Shown: positions 46,997-59,181 of the stretch, piece by piece
How positions within the stretch are numbered: position 1 is the first letter of the stretch
Layout of the letters: every line of letters begins with the position of its first letter
DNA from: Spinellus fusiger
Taxonomy: Eukaryota; Mucoromycota; Mucoromycetes; Mucorales; Phycomycetaceae
DNA length: 64,000 nt
NCBI GenBank assembly: GCA_025094145.1
Contig: JALLLS010000044.1
Coordinates: 124,001-188,000 of the forward strand
Direction: 5' to 3'
The notes under the pieces: generated by a model
Database searches by the model: none
Seen by the model: the letters and a program-made list of their open reading frames with translations, nothing else
What the model was told of the DNA's origin: nothing
Translations under genes and position numbers: made by a program

Positions 46997-49567
46997 TTAG
47001 GAGAGTCGAATAGAACCACTATGAACGTTGCTGCTATTGTTGCTGCTTCTATTTCTACAGCAGAATACATTGCTCATACAAAGACTGAATTCACGGCAGC
47101 ACACCACCTGCAAGTCTTGACCAAAGTACAGTTGAGCCAGCCCACGTACAAAACTAGCATCTTGCTGTGGATCCAGTCCAAGGCACACCATGTCCTGTGC
47201 ATAAAGAGTGGCGTGGTGAGGCTCCTGTGTTTGTGTGGACGACAGCATGGACTCCAACAGTATCAGTAACTGTGAAGAGAGCACATGGAAGAATCTATGC
47301 AGAATATACAAAAGAGCATGACAATTAACCTCCACATTAGAAGAAAGGCTTACTCAACAAGGCCTCTTGTCACAGTGGATTGTGTGTTTGGGGAGGTACA
47401 TGGAAGAGGAGGTTCTGGCTGCATTCTGGGTGGCTCCACTAACAGACGAGAGGCCACTACATCAAATATATCATACTGAAGCACAGTGGCATCTTGCTCA
47501 TCGTCCATTAAGTCTGTAGTGTCTTCTCCAAGCAAGAGGGCTTGCTGTTCTGCTGCATCCATAGGCACTGGATATCTCTTTCTGTGGTGCTGGTGTCTTG
47601 GATTGCTTGGGTTGATACCACCAAAAAGCATCTGCCATGAACTTGCTCGAGTATTGGTGGTGTTTCTGCAGGTAGAGGGGGTATTATACCACCACAACCA
47701 TCCTCTCCACAGTATCTCCTCCCACTGACTTGGCATACACTGACTTGGCAATGATTCCAATGTCTTCTCAATGGACGTCGGTGTCATCCCACGGCTCTCT
47801 CCTATTGTCTGTAACATCTACCATAAGATACGGAAACGTGTTTTATCCGCAGGACTACAGTGAGATGGCATAAAGCCTCCTATGATATGAACAGTAGGAG
47901 GACTATTGAGATTCCCTAGGGCAAATCCACAGCCCTGTCCAGCTTCCCCCTTTGGCAGTGGATGATCTATATTACTGTCGAGTCCAGCACTATCATGATG
48001 GGATGGAGGATGAAAAGAGGGCGTAGGGAGTGTGATTAGAACATCATAGAGATTTGGTTTGCTCTTAAAGATAGTATCCGATGTGCCTATTCAGTACGTG
48101 AGCAGGCTGTCTCTATTCTTGTCTCTCACTTACAAGCAATGTAGCTGTCGGTGGTGTTTTCTAAGGATTCTATATCATTCACTCCTATAGTGAATCTGGG
48201 GACAGGTGGTAGTAGGGCTTGAGGTTGAAGAGTAAGACTCATACAAGGCACATGGCTCATAAGAAATGTTTGGTAGACTAGAAGATGCAGTGTGAGGGAG
48301 GGTGGAGATGTGTATGGCATAGTATTTACCCAATTGGCACGCATGTTGCATAGGAGGATCTGTTATGAAGAGAATTCTCTTTCTTAATAGAGCAGCCTTC
48401 CATAGGATAAACAGACTAGGCCCAAACTGCTGAGCCAAGGCTGAGAAATCATGGGCTAAATGCAGAGTGTCTTCTGCATTCGATGAGCATGGCGTGGTAG
48501 ATACAGAGAAAGTGTCTGCATACTGTTGCATGGTGTGGTGAAGAGACGCTGTAAGAGAAAAATCTTGTCGTGTTCTCTCTGTGATTGGATATCGCATACC
48601 ATGGTAGATATCACTATGGTGATGTGGCTGTGGTGGTGATGGATCTGTGGATGCACAGTACAGAGTGTAATATTCCTTTAATGAAGAATTTAAGGACACT
48701 GGATTCAAACCACCCTTCATCCACTCACTATGATAAAGTATATAAGTGTTTATTCTACTATTTACAATCACCTACTTGACTCTTTCTTGCAGGAAATCTC
48801 CATGATACGATACATAACCACAATTAAGATCTTTTCTTTCTGATGTAACAAGAACACCTATGGCTTGCATAGAAGCCCCTCTGTCTCCTTCAATGGGTAC
48901 TTTTCTAAATGCACTGAGGCCATAATGACCAGAACGAGAGAAGAATCTGATGCCATCATAACCACCCGTGTATCTCTCCAGTTAATATACAGAAAAGAAA
49001 GAAGAGAGAGAAAAGAGAAAAAGGAAATGACTAGCCAACAAAGCATAGATAGCCCTCTCTCACCACAATAAAGAAATCCTACATAAGATCAGAGTCTACA
49101 CGATGAAGTCCACTGCAAATGGCTTGATATTCAATCCCACTCAAGTCAATAGCTAAGGAGAAGCAGAGTTATAAGTACAGTCAGTCAGTCAGCTAGTCAG
49201 CCAGCTAGTCAGCCAGCTAGTCAGCCAGTGATAGAAGAAGAATGGTTACTTTCTGGGTATTGCCACTCAAGAATATTGCCACGGTAGACATCAAATTTAA
49301 CAATAAAAATAGCAGACAGTGTGGCATATTTATTGAGTGAATCTGTTGTTTCTGTAGTATTTTGGGGTCTGGACGTCCTAGGATAAGACGGTCCACTACC
49401 GAAAGAGCTCTCCTGTTGAGTAGAAAGATATTGGATAGAACAGTGGCCCTTGTATCTGCTGTATTATCTTTACAGGTGGCATTTGGATGTGTACTTTTGT
49501 TTTGCTGTTGTTGCTGTTGTTCTGGCGTAGTTGTAACAGGAACTGGCAGTGTCAATAGAGTGCTCAT
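46997..49567 (-). CDS. DENN-domain protein, DENND11/LCHN-like
   Basis: A multi-exon gene. The N-terminal exon begins at 49567 (MSTLLTLPVPV, with a poly-Gln run) and, after a proposed intron, reads KYATLSAIFIVKFDVYRGN and ILEWQYPE; then TIDLSGIEYQAICSGLHRVD (49090-49150), FFSRSGHYGLSAFRKVPIEG and DRGASMQAIGVLVTSE (48795-48950). The central exon 48731-48330 contains FGPSLFILWKAALLRKRILF, the DENN core hallmark, and 48125-48200 has TIGVNDIESLENTTDSYIAC. C-terminal exons (47817 to about 47370, and 47270-46997) end with MVCLGLDPQQDASFVRGLAQ. The block order matches LCHN/DENND11, an atypical DENN protein expected to act on Rab GTPases as an exchange factor. The first splice and the last splice are my least certain joins. 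Confidence 0.75.
49178..49228. repeat. Short tandem gtcagccagcta repeat in a DENN-gene intron
   Basis: Units of cagtcag/ctagtcagccag repeated about five times, inside the intron between the FDVYRGN and IDLSG exons. Confidence 0.75.
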
Positions 49568-50086
49568 GACAAGTGTACGGTTGAATTGAAGGATGTAACA
49601 ATAGATGGAATGGCCACGTCGGAAAGTGAGATTGTGACAGCGCACATTCCCATTTTTGGACGGTCTAATATTAGTGGGAATAGTATCTAGCATTGCATTA
49701 AGAGTAGAAAGATTAAAAAAGACAACTTCATCCTTATGAACTTGTTTATTTTGTGATAAGAAAGATAAAAAGTGCCTGCAAGTCAACAGTGTCAACTCAA
49801 CAGTGTCAACTCAACAGGGCTAAAATGAGACTGTTTAATTTGATACTTATAGAATAGTAAGTAGTCCCTAGATTAGATAACCCACAAGTCAGTGAATAGG
49901 GAATGATAATAATGATGTTAAAAAGAACATATCAGTCATGTGGTTGAGCACAGCAAGAAATGTCTCTAATAAACACATTCTAGAGAATAAACATCGGTCT
50001 ATTCTAACCAATTCGCCTTTTAAATCTTGTCATGAACAAGTCTCATTATTCTATTTTTCATTTTATTATGGTTGGGAGCCCCCATT

Positions 50087-50273
50087 TGGCGTCACATCGC
50101 AGCAGTGTAAGGCGAAGGACACCTGTGGATTCTGAAGATGGCAAGCCAGAGCTCCGGATTCCGGGCGCAAAAAAATTAGATTAACAACGATAGGTACTAT
50201 GTACCAAGTTATAGTTGTTAAACTATAAAGAACAGATACTACACTTGATCTTAGCCAAAAGGCCTGAGAGGAT
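50087..50273 (-). ncRNA. U2 spliceosomal snRNA
   Basis: The minus strand begins ATCCTCTCAGGCCTTTTGGC and continues TAAGATCAAGTGTAGTATCT, which is the near-invariant U2 5' domain, with GUAGUA pairing to the intron branch site. Stem-loop II and an Sm-type site (AATTTTTTTG) follow, then two GC-rich hairpins; the last one (GGTGTCCTTCGCC..GGCGTCACAT type arms) sets the approximate 3' end near 50087. It pairs with branch points in introns such as those of the neighbouring genes. The 5' end is firm, the 3' end is an estimate. Confidence 0.92.
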
Positions 50274-50303
50274 AAGGAAAAAAAAGGTCCACAGGAAACA
50301 GGC

Positions 50304-50313
50304 CTTTATATAG
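50304..50313 (-). promoter_or_regulatory. TATA-like box of the U2 snRNA gene
   Basis: CTATATAAAG on the minus strand lies about 31-40 bp upstream of the U2 5' end, a normal TATA distance. Confidence 0.5.
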
Positions 50314-50559
50314 TTTTCAGTTGGACATTCGGACAATCAAAAAATAACAAGTCCCACTCCTCTAGAATGAGTCATCGTCGGTTGTTCAATCATTCGTCAT
50401 GAACGAGACTGCTATTGTGTGGGTGTAATCTATTACAACAGTCCCAGAGACAAGTCACTTTTTAGCAGAACAGACATCAGTCTACAGTGAGAGACAGTCC
50501 TATAAAGGGTAGAGCCGTGGTAAAGGTCGAATGTGTCTATTGAATCGTACTACACTACA

Positions 50560-50645
50560 CCACCACTTTATTATTACACTACTACACTACTACACTATTA
50601 CACTATTACACTAATACACTATTACACTAATACACTAATACACTA
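50560..50645. repeat. Minisatellite tacactactacacta
   Basis: About ten units of acactatt/acactaat/acactact in the U2 upstream region. Confidence 0.85.
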
Positions 50646-50649
50646 AGTA

Positions 50650-52515
50650 TCATTTAAATAAACATAGAACATTCATACAGAATCAAGTATATGAGTCAAC
50701 AGACTTTTATGCAATAAATCTACACTGCTATTTCTACTGCTTTCAACATATGAAATCATCTGCCACTTTTATTCATATAAATATCCAGTGCATGTGATTG
50801 GCTTGAAAAGACAGAAAAACAGAAAAATTAAACACATAAGAAATAGTTACAATGTCCACTATCTATAGTGTCTATTCATCAAAACAATGAACATATGCAC
50901 AGATCTACAGATAAACTGCATTGGCCCCTCCCTTATTTATATCATATGACTTACCCGTGCTATGAGGGTTTCTATGAGATAGAGGGCTTTAACCAGAAAC
51001 TAGATGATTTATTAAAGTGAACGAGATAAAAATGTATTAGTGTTCAATGGTTTGTCCTATGTCATGGATGGGTGTAGTTATCACTACAAAACAGAAAAAC
51101 AAGAAAGAAGGCTTTGTCCAGTGTAGTGTGGCTATACCAAATTTAATTATAAACCTAAAAAAGCACATTATTATTGGAAGAAAAGGAAAGTTCAACTACA
51201 ACACATCCCATCTTCCTATGATGGCTGTTGGTACAGGGAAATAGGAAAAATACTGTAACTCCATAAGAGAATGTAATGGATTGACCACTATATTATACTA
51301 CATCTTAAGAAATCACCATAGAAATAGACAGCTATTATGAGTGGATGGTGATAAAATTCGAATTGTCAAGGAAATAGTACCAACTTTGAATGCTTTTTAG
51401 TGGTTTATACTGGTAAACTGTTCAAACACTCTTTTTGTCAAAACACTCACAATTATCTACAGAAAGTGGTACACCATCTCAAATTCAATTTACAATTTGT
51501 CTCCTTATAGATTAGAATGCTGCATCATCCTACTACAGCATCCTATGAGCCAATCTTATTTCCCTAATAAAAACCAAACAGGGTGTACTATACCATGCCA
51601 TACTGTGTTTTGTTGTTTTGTTTGTGTGGCCTTACTATAAATACCAAAGGCTATTTCTGCCATAGCCATGTTTCACAGAGTGTGATATTTCTATACATAA
51701 TTAATGGCTGCTGATCAGATAAGATCTTCACTAGTAATAATCTCATTGTAGTAAAAAAAAATTCCAATCTAATTAACCTTCAGACACATATAAAGGAGAA
51801 GAGAATAGCAGCCATTGTCAACACCCAGTCTTCATAAAGAGAGAGAGAGAGGGTGGTGATAGACGTCTTCCTGCAAAATACAATCTCCGTCTATAACCCT
51901 TTCTCTTTCCTTATTCATTACTACACTATTTTTACAAATTATTGGCGCACAATTCTTTAAAAATCTGTCGTACTTTTTTACAGAATAAACTGTCTTGTAA
52001 GGATTCTTGTTGAGAGCCTATAGACCTGTCTTTTATACAAGATGTCCTGTACAGTTATCGCTGTAATATTCATAGTGTATAGGTCTTAATATATTACTCT
52101 ATAAAACAGACCCATTTTTTTAAATTATATCGCCTACTCTTGCTTTATTTAAATTCAAGAATAACAAATATTCACTGTCTTTTTAACTCATTTTTTATGC
52201 CCTATTTTTAAACTTATTTATCGGTCAATTTTATATTTTTGCATGCGTCAAATACTTTGCTAATCGTGCGCTAATAATTTACGAATAAAGAGTATTTTAT
52301 CTACTGCCATGGCACATGTATCTATAAAAGATAGTCACACCAAGATCAAGTAGTGAGGAAAGACCCACTTCATTTCAACTCACGCTCCTGTTCTTGTTCT
52401 TCTTTCCAGCTTCTTATCTTACTCATTACTTCTTCTCTTCTCTCTCTCTCTTGTCTTTTATATTATCATTTGGCCGAAAAAAAGAAAGAAAAAGAAAAAG
52501 TTATTCTTTACCTCT
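50650..52515. other. Intergenic and leader region of the phospholipase D gene
   Basis: No convincing coding sequence up to about 52300; a 65-codon frame at 51047-51244 is unsupported. A pyrimidine-rich stretch (52385-52460) directly precedes the phospholipase D ATG and looks like a 5' UTR or promoter tract. Confidence 0.5.
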
Positions 52516-55500
52516 ATGGAATCCACAGCACAACAAGACACCAAAAGACATGAAGACTCTTCTCTCTTCTTCCACCGCCCTCCTCCTCCTCTTCTTGCCA
52601 CACAACCCAAACGACACACTCTCCCCAGTACTTACGACGACTCGCTCTTTTCACCAGCTTCCCCAGTGAGTCGTTCCCAGCGCCCTTTTATGCAGCTCAC
52701 AGACTCTTACAACCGTTTTCATCCTGTAGTTTCCCAAGACGATAGCGACATTGACACCCGTCCATGGCAGCGTGTCTTGGGAAAACTCTCATTTTTAAGC
52801 CATAGCGAGAACGAAGACCAAAAGCACCACAACGACTCAGCAACACGTGATGACTTGAGTCTTAAAGAGAGCATGGAGGATGACAATGACATGTACGAAC
52901 TGACAGCCTCGAGTGCACGCAGATACCTCAGAGCTAGAAAGGGACAAAGTCTAATGACCTCTACGATGGAGGATGATGCTCTTCCTTCTCCTCATGAGCT
53001 GAAAGACCAGGCTGTTCAAGTGGAGAAGCCTAATGACGACGACAACGGTGTCCAGCACAGTTACTTTGCTCGCCCCTTTCTATCAGACCGAGATCAGAGT
53101 GTGTATGCTCCATCTCCTACCCCAGCACAGTCTTCTTATGGTGTGGAGTCTTCTCTAAAACCATCCATCGAGACACCTGCTGGAAGTGGGCTTGTTATGG
53201 AAGAACCGATGCCCTCAGCAACCTCCTCGGGGGCTCAGGCACGCCACCAATGGATGAAGACACTGGATAAAGTGCGACTGATTACTAATATACATCATCA
53301 TCAACAACAACATATCCAACAGCAACCACGAGGAAGACATCCTCACCCACATCACCCACACCATCTTGCTGAATTGCCACCCAATAAAGTACATTCCCTT
53401 GCACCTTGGTGTCCTCCCGTAGTAGAACCTGTCTTTCTTGCCTTTTCCAGAGATCAACATCGTCGTAAACTAGTAAGCCCAAATTTTTCTCCCCCTTCTT
53501 TAGCCTTCTTTTTGTGTTTTTTTTTGTGTTTTTTTTCCTGGATGTATTGCCATGTCTCATTGTCCTATTTCTTCTTTCTCTTCTCCGTCTGTCTCCTCTT
53601 CTATTACTCTGCTGCTCCATCTCTTCTTAGCCACCTATTCTTCTTCAATATCTATCCGTAAGTATTCTTTTGCCTCTTCTTTTTATTTTTTTCTTTCCTT
53701 GGTGATAAATAACCCTTTCCCTCCCTCATATCCACACACACACACACACACACATAAAGGTCGCCATTGTAGATTCTGAATTACAAACCAAAGGTCTCAA
53801 TCAATGGGTGTTTCGTGTCGAACTACAGTATGGCGATGTCCGTTGGGTCCTGCGCAAAACCATTACAGACTTTGTTAGTCTTCACTACACCCTCAAGTTC
53901 AAATCCAATCTTTCTGGCAATGTCCCGGCGCCACCCAACTTTCCTAGTCAGTTCCAGAACTGGTTGAGTTCTGCCAAAACCACTATGGGCATCAGTCTGG
54001 ACAGAGATAGTAATGAGCCCCAGACAGATAATGAAAAGAAGGATCTGGCACTACATCGAAGAAGAGCCCTTACCAAATACCTGTGTGATTTGTTAATGCG
54101 GGCACACATGCTGGTGAATTATGATATCTGTGAGTTTCTGGAGATTTCTGCGATTAGTATTGTCCAGGACATGGGGTGGAAGGGCAAGGAAGGGTATTTG
54201 GAGAACAGAATCAATTTTGTGACCCCTAGAGTCTGCAGTAATGTGCTGCGTCCACACCTATGGACCAAGGAGTGGGTGATTGTGCGAGATTCGTAAGTCC
54301 TGCCTAGGGTATATTGTATAGAGCAGAGAGTAGTGAGCAGAGAGTAGTGAGCAAAGGGTAGTGAGTAGTAAGGAAAAAAACCCTACTTTTCTTGTACTTA
54401 TTTTTCTTATACTTATTTTTATTATTATGGTATTGGGACAGGTACATTGCCTTTCTGTCTGACATTGCATCTACTGTGCCTACCGATGTTCTGATGCTGG
54501 ACAAGAGTTTCCAAGTAACTAATCGAAAGCCAGGTCTGTTGGGTCGCTACCATAACCACATCATCCTGTCCAACCGATTCCGCAAGATTGAAATCAAAGG
54601 AAGTAAGCGACAAGTGGAAGAGTGGATGGAAAGTATCAAAAAAGTGTCCAAAGAAAGCCCATGGGTGAAGAATCATAGGTTTGGCTCTTTTGCTCCTGTG
54701 CGTCACCATGCCAAGGCCAAGTGGTTTGTGGATGGAGAAGGTAGGGCGTCCATGGGCTGCTGATCTATAGAAAGTGAATTGTGTGTATTGATGGAATGTA
54801 TAGATCACTTTAATGCAGTAGCAGAAGCAATTCTTGCTGCCAAGAAAGAGATTTACATTTCAGATTGGTGGCTGTCTCCTGAACTGGTAAGCTGGAAAAC
54901 AAAAAATAAAAATAAAATAAAAAATAAAAGAAAGGATACAAAGTGAAACTCACCACTTGTCATAGTACCTTCGACGTCCTCCAGAACTCAACCATGATTT
55001 TCGACTTGATAGGTTGTTGAAGCGCAAGGCACAAGAGGGCGTCATGGTCTATGTGATTGTTTACAAGGAAATGTCGGTGGCATTAACGATCAATTCTGCC
55101 CACACAAAACAATGGCTACAAAACCTACATCCTAATATCATTGGTAAATAGAACACACCACAACAGAACATCTTACCTCTTTTTTTTAATAGTGCAAAGA
55201 CATCCAGATCATCGCTCTATTGATAATACTGTCTTGTTCTGGTCACATCATGAAGTGAGTTCTATTCTATAACAGACATCAACTAAAAAGACATGTTCAT
55301 TAGAAAATGGTGATTGTTGATAACAGAATTGCATTTATTGGTGGACTGGATCTATGCTGGGGGTAAGTGAAAGTGAGAATATGTCGGTCTTATTCTCTTT
55401 TATTGGTGTTAGGCGTTATGACACTCATGCCCATCAATTGGCAGATTATCCTTCCCAAGACCACCCTTATGAGATATTCCCTGGTCAAGACTACTCCAAT

Positions 55501-57665
55501 CCTCGTGTCAAGGACTTTGTTCAAGGTAAATGTTGATTTGGGGCAAGCGATTTATTTTGTTAGTGACAAACTATGATTTGACTCTGACCGATCGACAGAT
55601 AACTCCACGTATGCCATGGCACGATGCCACTCTTGGCGTAGTAAGTCCCAGCACTCCTAGACTTTTATATTCTGGACTCACTCTCTTCTTTTTCTTTTTC
55701 TTTATAGGTGGGCCCCATTGCACGCGATGTAGCTCGCCATTTCATCCAACGATGGAACTTTCTCAAGACAAGCAAAGGCATGCACAGACCCACTGTTCCG
55801 TTTCTAATGCCCAAAGGAGAATACGTTGCTGAAAGAGATGAGAACCGATTTGAAGGCTCTTGTCGTGTCCAACTTTTGAGAAGTTCTGCTCAGTGGAGTT
55901 CTGGCATTGAACGAGAGGTAAGCCTTGGGGTGATATCTACATACAAAAGAGAGCAAAAGCTCCAAAGCCCCATAAAGCCTATCTATTTAAGAGAGAGAGA
56001 GAGAGAGGACAACCAAAGCGTCAAGGATTCTTTTCTCCCCACTGATGCTATGGACAGCATTCTATCTACAATGCTTACATGGAATGCATCACCAAAGCAA
56101 AACACTATGTGTACATTGAGAATCAGTTCTTTAGTAAGTGATTGATGTTGGCTATGGGTGTCTTATCTCCATTGTATAGTCAGTGCCACCACACAGGACA
56201 AGATTCTTCGTAACAAGATAGGACAGGCTATGGTAGAGCGGATCAAAGATGCACATAAAAAGAGGGAGAAATTCAAGATATTTATTATGATACCACTGAT
56301 TCCTGCGTTTGAGGGAGATTTGGCATCCAGTGAAGCAACTTCTGCACGGTAATTTGTTTTATATGGCGGATAGCGCTTGCTCATACATGTGGTGTGGAAT
56401 AGGAATGTGATGCATTATCAATACTTATCTATTTCAAGAGGAGGCAACTCTATCCTGGAGAAACTGAGAGAAGCCAATATTAATCCTGATGAGTACATTG
56501 GCTGGTATTCTCTTCGTAATTGGGATAAGATCTCTTGTCGTGATAAAGCAAAAGCCAGAGACATCCATGGTGGGGGTGAGGGGGCTCCTATTTCAATAGC
56601 ACAAGAGTGTCCCTCCAGTGGATCCTTGGGAGACCCCGCAGAAGAAGGATGTGCAGTGCCTAGATCCACACACCAGCCAAGCTCCTCTTCTAGCGATAAT
56701 ACCCTTGGACCTACAGATACAGGAGACCGACGCATGGACTATGTTAGTGAATTGGTCTATATTCACGATAAGATCATGATTGTGGATGATAGAATCGTAT
56801 TGATAGGTTCTGGTAAGCAAATAACAAACACAATGCATCCGGTGGACTCATTTTACCTCTTCTTTAGCCAATATTAATGACAGGTAAATAATAGCAGTAG
56901 CATGAGCACTTTCTCATTCTTCTTAGATCACAATTGGGTAATCGTGATTCAGAAGTAGCCATGCTGATTGAAGATACAGAGATGATTCCTTCCTATATGA
57001 ATGGAAAAGAGGTATTTTATAAATATATAAAGACACGGATCCTAACTACCACCCAACCACAGTACAAAGCAGCCAAATTCGCCCACAGTCTACGTATGCA
57101 ACTATGGAAAGAACATCTTGGATTATTGAACTTCAAAGACTGGAGTGCATTGTGCCACTCTTCTCCCATAGATCTCCCTCCCTCCCCTTCAAATCCTACC
57201 ACCATCACTGTCTTGGAGGAAGAATCCCTCGAGACTTTGGTTGCAAAAGCACCCGACATTGTTCTTGATTCTGAAAGACGCTCTCATAGTGCAGAAATCC
57301 CTCCCTCGGATGAAGTAGTTCTTTTAAAACAATCCCAGGCCCTGGATCCTCTCTCGGACCAATGTTACTACCATGTATGGCGCAAGACAGCCCACAGCAA
57401 CACGACTCTTTACCGAGATCTGTTCCACTGTGTGCCAGATGATACTGTGCATACATTTGAGCAGCATCGTCAGTTTATCCCTGATCCTATGAAAGTGCCT
57501 CATGGCCATATTGCTAATCCTGATACACCAGAACATGAGATTCAAGAAAGATTAGGGCGTGTGCATGGTCATTTAGTGGAGTTTCCTATTCATTATCTGA
57601 GAGACGAGAACATGCTTGGTTCTTATATCAGAGAAACAGTAACACCCATGATCATTTTTACATAA
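52516..57665 (+). CDS. Phospholipase D with PX and PH domains (PLD1/Spo14 type)
   Basis: Seventeen exons that close exactly to 1318 residues: 52516-53472, 53631-53657, 53760-54292, 54442-54740, 54804-54886, 54966-55143, 55193-55254, 55304-55362, 55413-55525, 55564-55640, 55708-55917, 56058-56133, 56180-56348, 56403-56812, 56868-56883, 56927-57011 and 57063-57665. A disordered N-terminus (about 320 residues) leads to a PX domain ([18 protein letters not shown]), a PH domain ([20 protein letters not shown]), and two catalytic HKD motifs: [20 protein letters not shown] and [20 protein letters not shown]. Between them are [20 protein letters not shown] and YIENQFF. It hydrolyses phosphatidylcholine to phosphatidic acid for membrane traffic and sporulation-type processes. 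Two exons are only 27 and 16 nt. An acidic insert of about 60 residues precedes HKD2. Confidence 0.95.
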
Positions 57666-57888
57666 TCCTTGTTGTTGTTGTTGTTGTTGTGTGTGTGTTT
57701 TTTTTGTCTTTGTCTTTGTGTTTTCATTTTCTTCATCTTCATTTTCTTCTATCTCATAGCTATAGAGCCATCACTATCAATAAACAAGCACGAATGCTTC
57801 CTTTTTATTTATTCTACCAAACTCATTCGTCCCATTGCTCTTCATCCTACAACTCAATGGAATAGTAGAAGAGGAAATAGGACTAGGG

Positions 57889-58893
57889 CTAATCCCAAGA
57901 AGAAGGAGCAGCAGTGGCTTCCATGTCATCAGCCCAATTAGCAGTGGCAGCCTGAGGAGTCCATTCAGCACCGGCACCGGCACTGGCAGCAGCAGCAATA
58001 CTAGAAGGTCCCTCAACAGCACTCTCAATGGTCCAATCTCCATCCTGAGCAGCTCCCCACTCCACATTGGCTTCAAAGTTAGCCTCCACAGCAGCAGCTA
58101 TTTGTTCCTTCTCGGCTTCTTCTGGTTCACGGTAGAAGAACATATCCACCATCACATCCCATTCAGTGGCATAGTCGAGGGTACCGCGGAGACGGAGGAC
58201 TGCACGGGCCAAGAGGTAGTAGATCAACCCAATGGCGTGCTTACCCTTGTTGTTGGTGGGGATAACAATATCCACATACTGAAGAAAGGCATCGGTGTCA
58301 GCAAGGGAGATCACAGGGATGTTGACGTAAGAAGCTTCCTTGATGGCCTGGAAGTCGGTGCGAGGATCAGTGCAGACAATCAAACGAGGCTCGCGGAAAG
58401 AACGCGTGTTGTAATTGGTAAAGGTACCAGGCGTAAAGCGACCGACAATGGCTTCAGCACCAATGTACTTGGCGAACTTGAGGGCAGCACGGTGGCCATA
58501 GGGACGAGCAGACACAACAACGATGTCCTGGGGGTTCTCAATGGCAGCGATAACACGGGCAGCAAAAATCAGCTTTTCCCATGTCTTGCCAATGTTGATG
58601 AGGTTGATGCCTACAGTAGCAAGTCAGAACACCCTTTGCCTTGATACGACACAAAGAGGAGGAGGAAGAGATCAAAGCAGGCATAGACCCGCTTCAAACC
58701 GCGAACAGCCAATAACTTACCATCGGCACGACGCTTGTACACGTAGGGAACCATGCGTGTATTCACATTTTTAACACCCACATGGCACTGAGCTGCCAAC
58801 AAAAGCTGGATGTCCTGTTCGGTAGGTAGAAGAACTGCACTGTTACTAGACAGCCACTTCCCATGATCTCTTACTAGAAGGTGATTTGGTCAT
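57889..58893 (-). CDS. Small-subunit ribosomal protein uS2 (S0/SA)
   Basis: Three exons: a 19-nt first exon 58893-58875, 58834-58721 and 58610-57889; 284 residues. After the N-terminus ([16 protein letters not shown]) come [57 protein letters not shown], the signature [40 protein letters not shown] and [20 protein letters not shown]. The tail ends with Ala/Trp repeats ([15 protein letters not shown]) as in eukaryotic uS2. It sits at the head-body junction of the 40S subunit and is needed for its maturation. Codon bias is strong. It is convergent with the phospholipase D gene. Confidence 0.96.
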
Positions 58894-59181
58894 GTTTTCT
58901 TTATTTTCTTTATTTCAATAAGACGGCTATCGTTTGATTCTTGCAGAAGTTAGGGTGCAGAATACGTTGGAAAGGCCAAGGGAAGTCTGAGTGAAAGAAG
59001 GGAAGGAAGTGTTGTAATGAAAACACTCAGTCTTTATAAAAATTTTCTATCTCCATTCTCCGACACCCTCCTAAAGAATTGTCACTAGACTAAAAGAGAG
59101 AAACAAGGTGGTAGGTGCGTGAAGAAAGAAAGAAAAAGACAGTCCCATCCAGAGAGTAACTCTCTCTTTACTATGGCCTTC

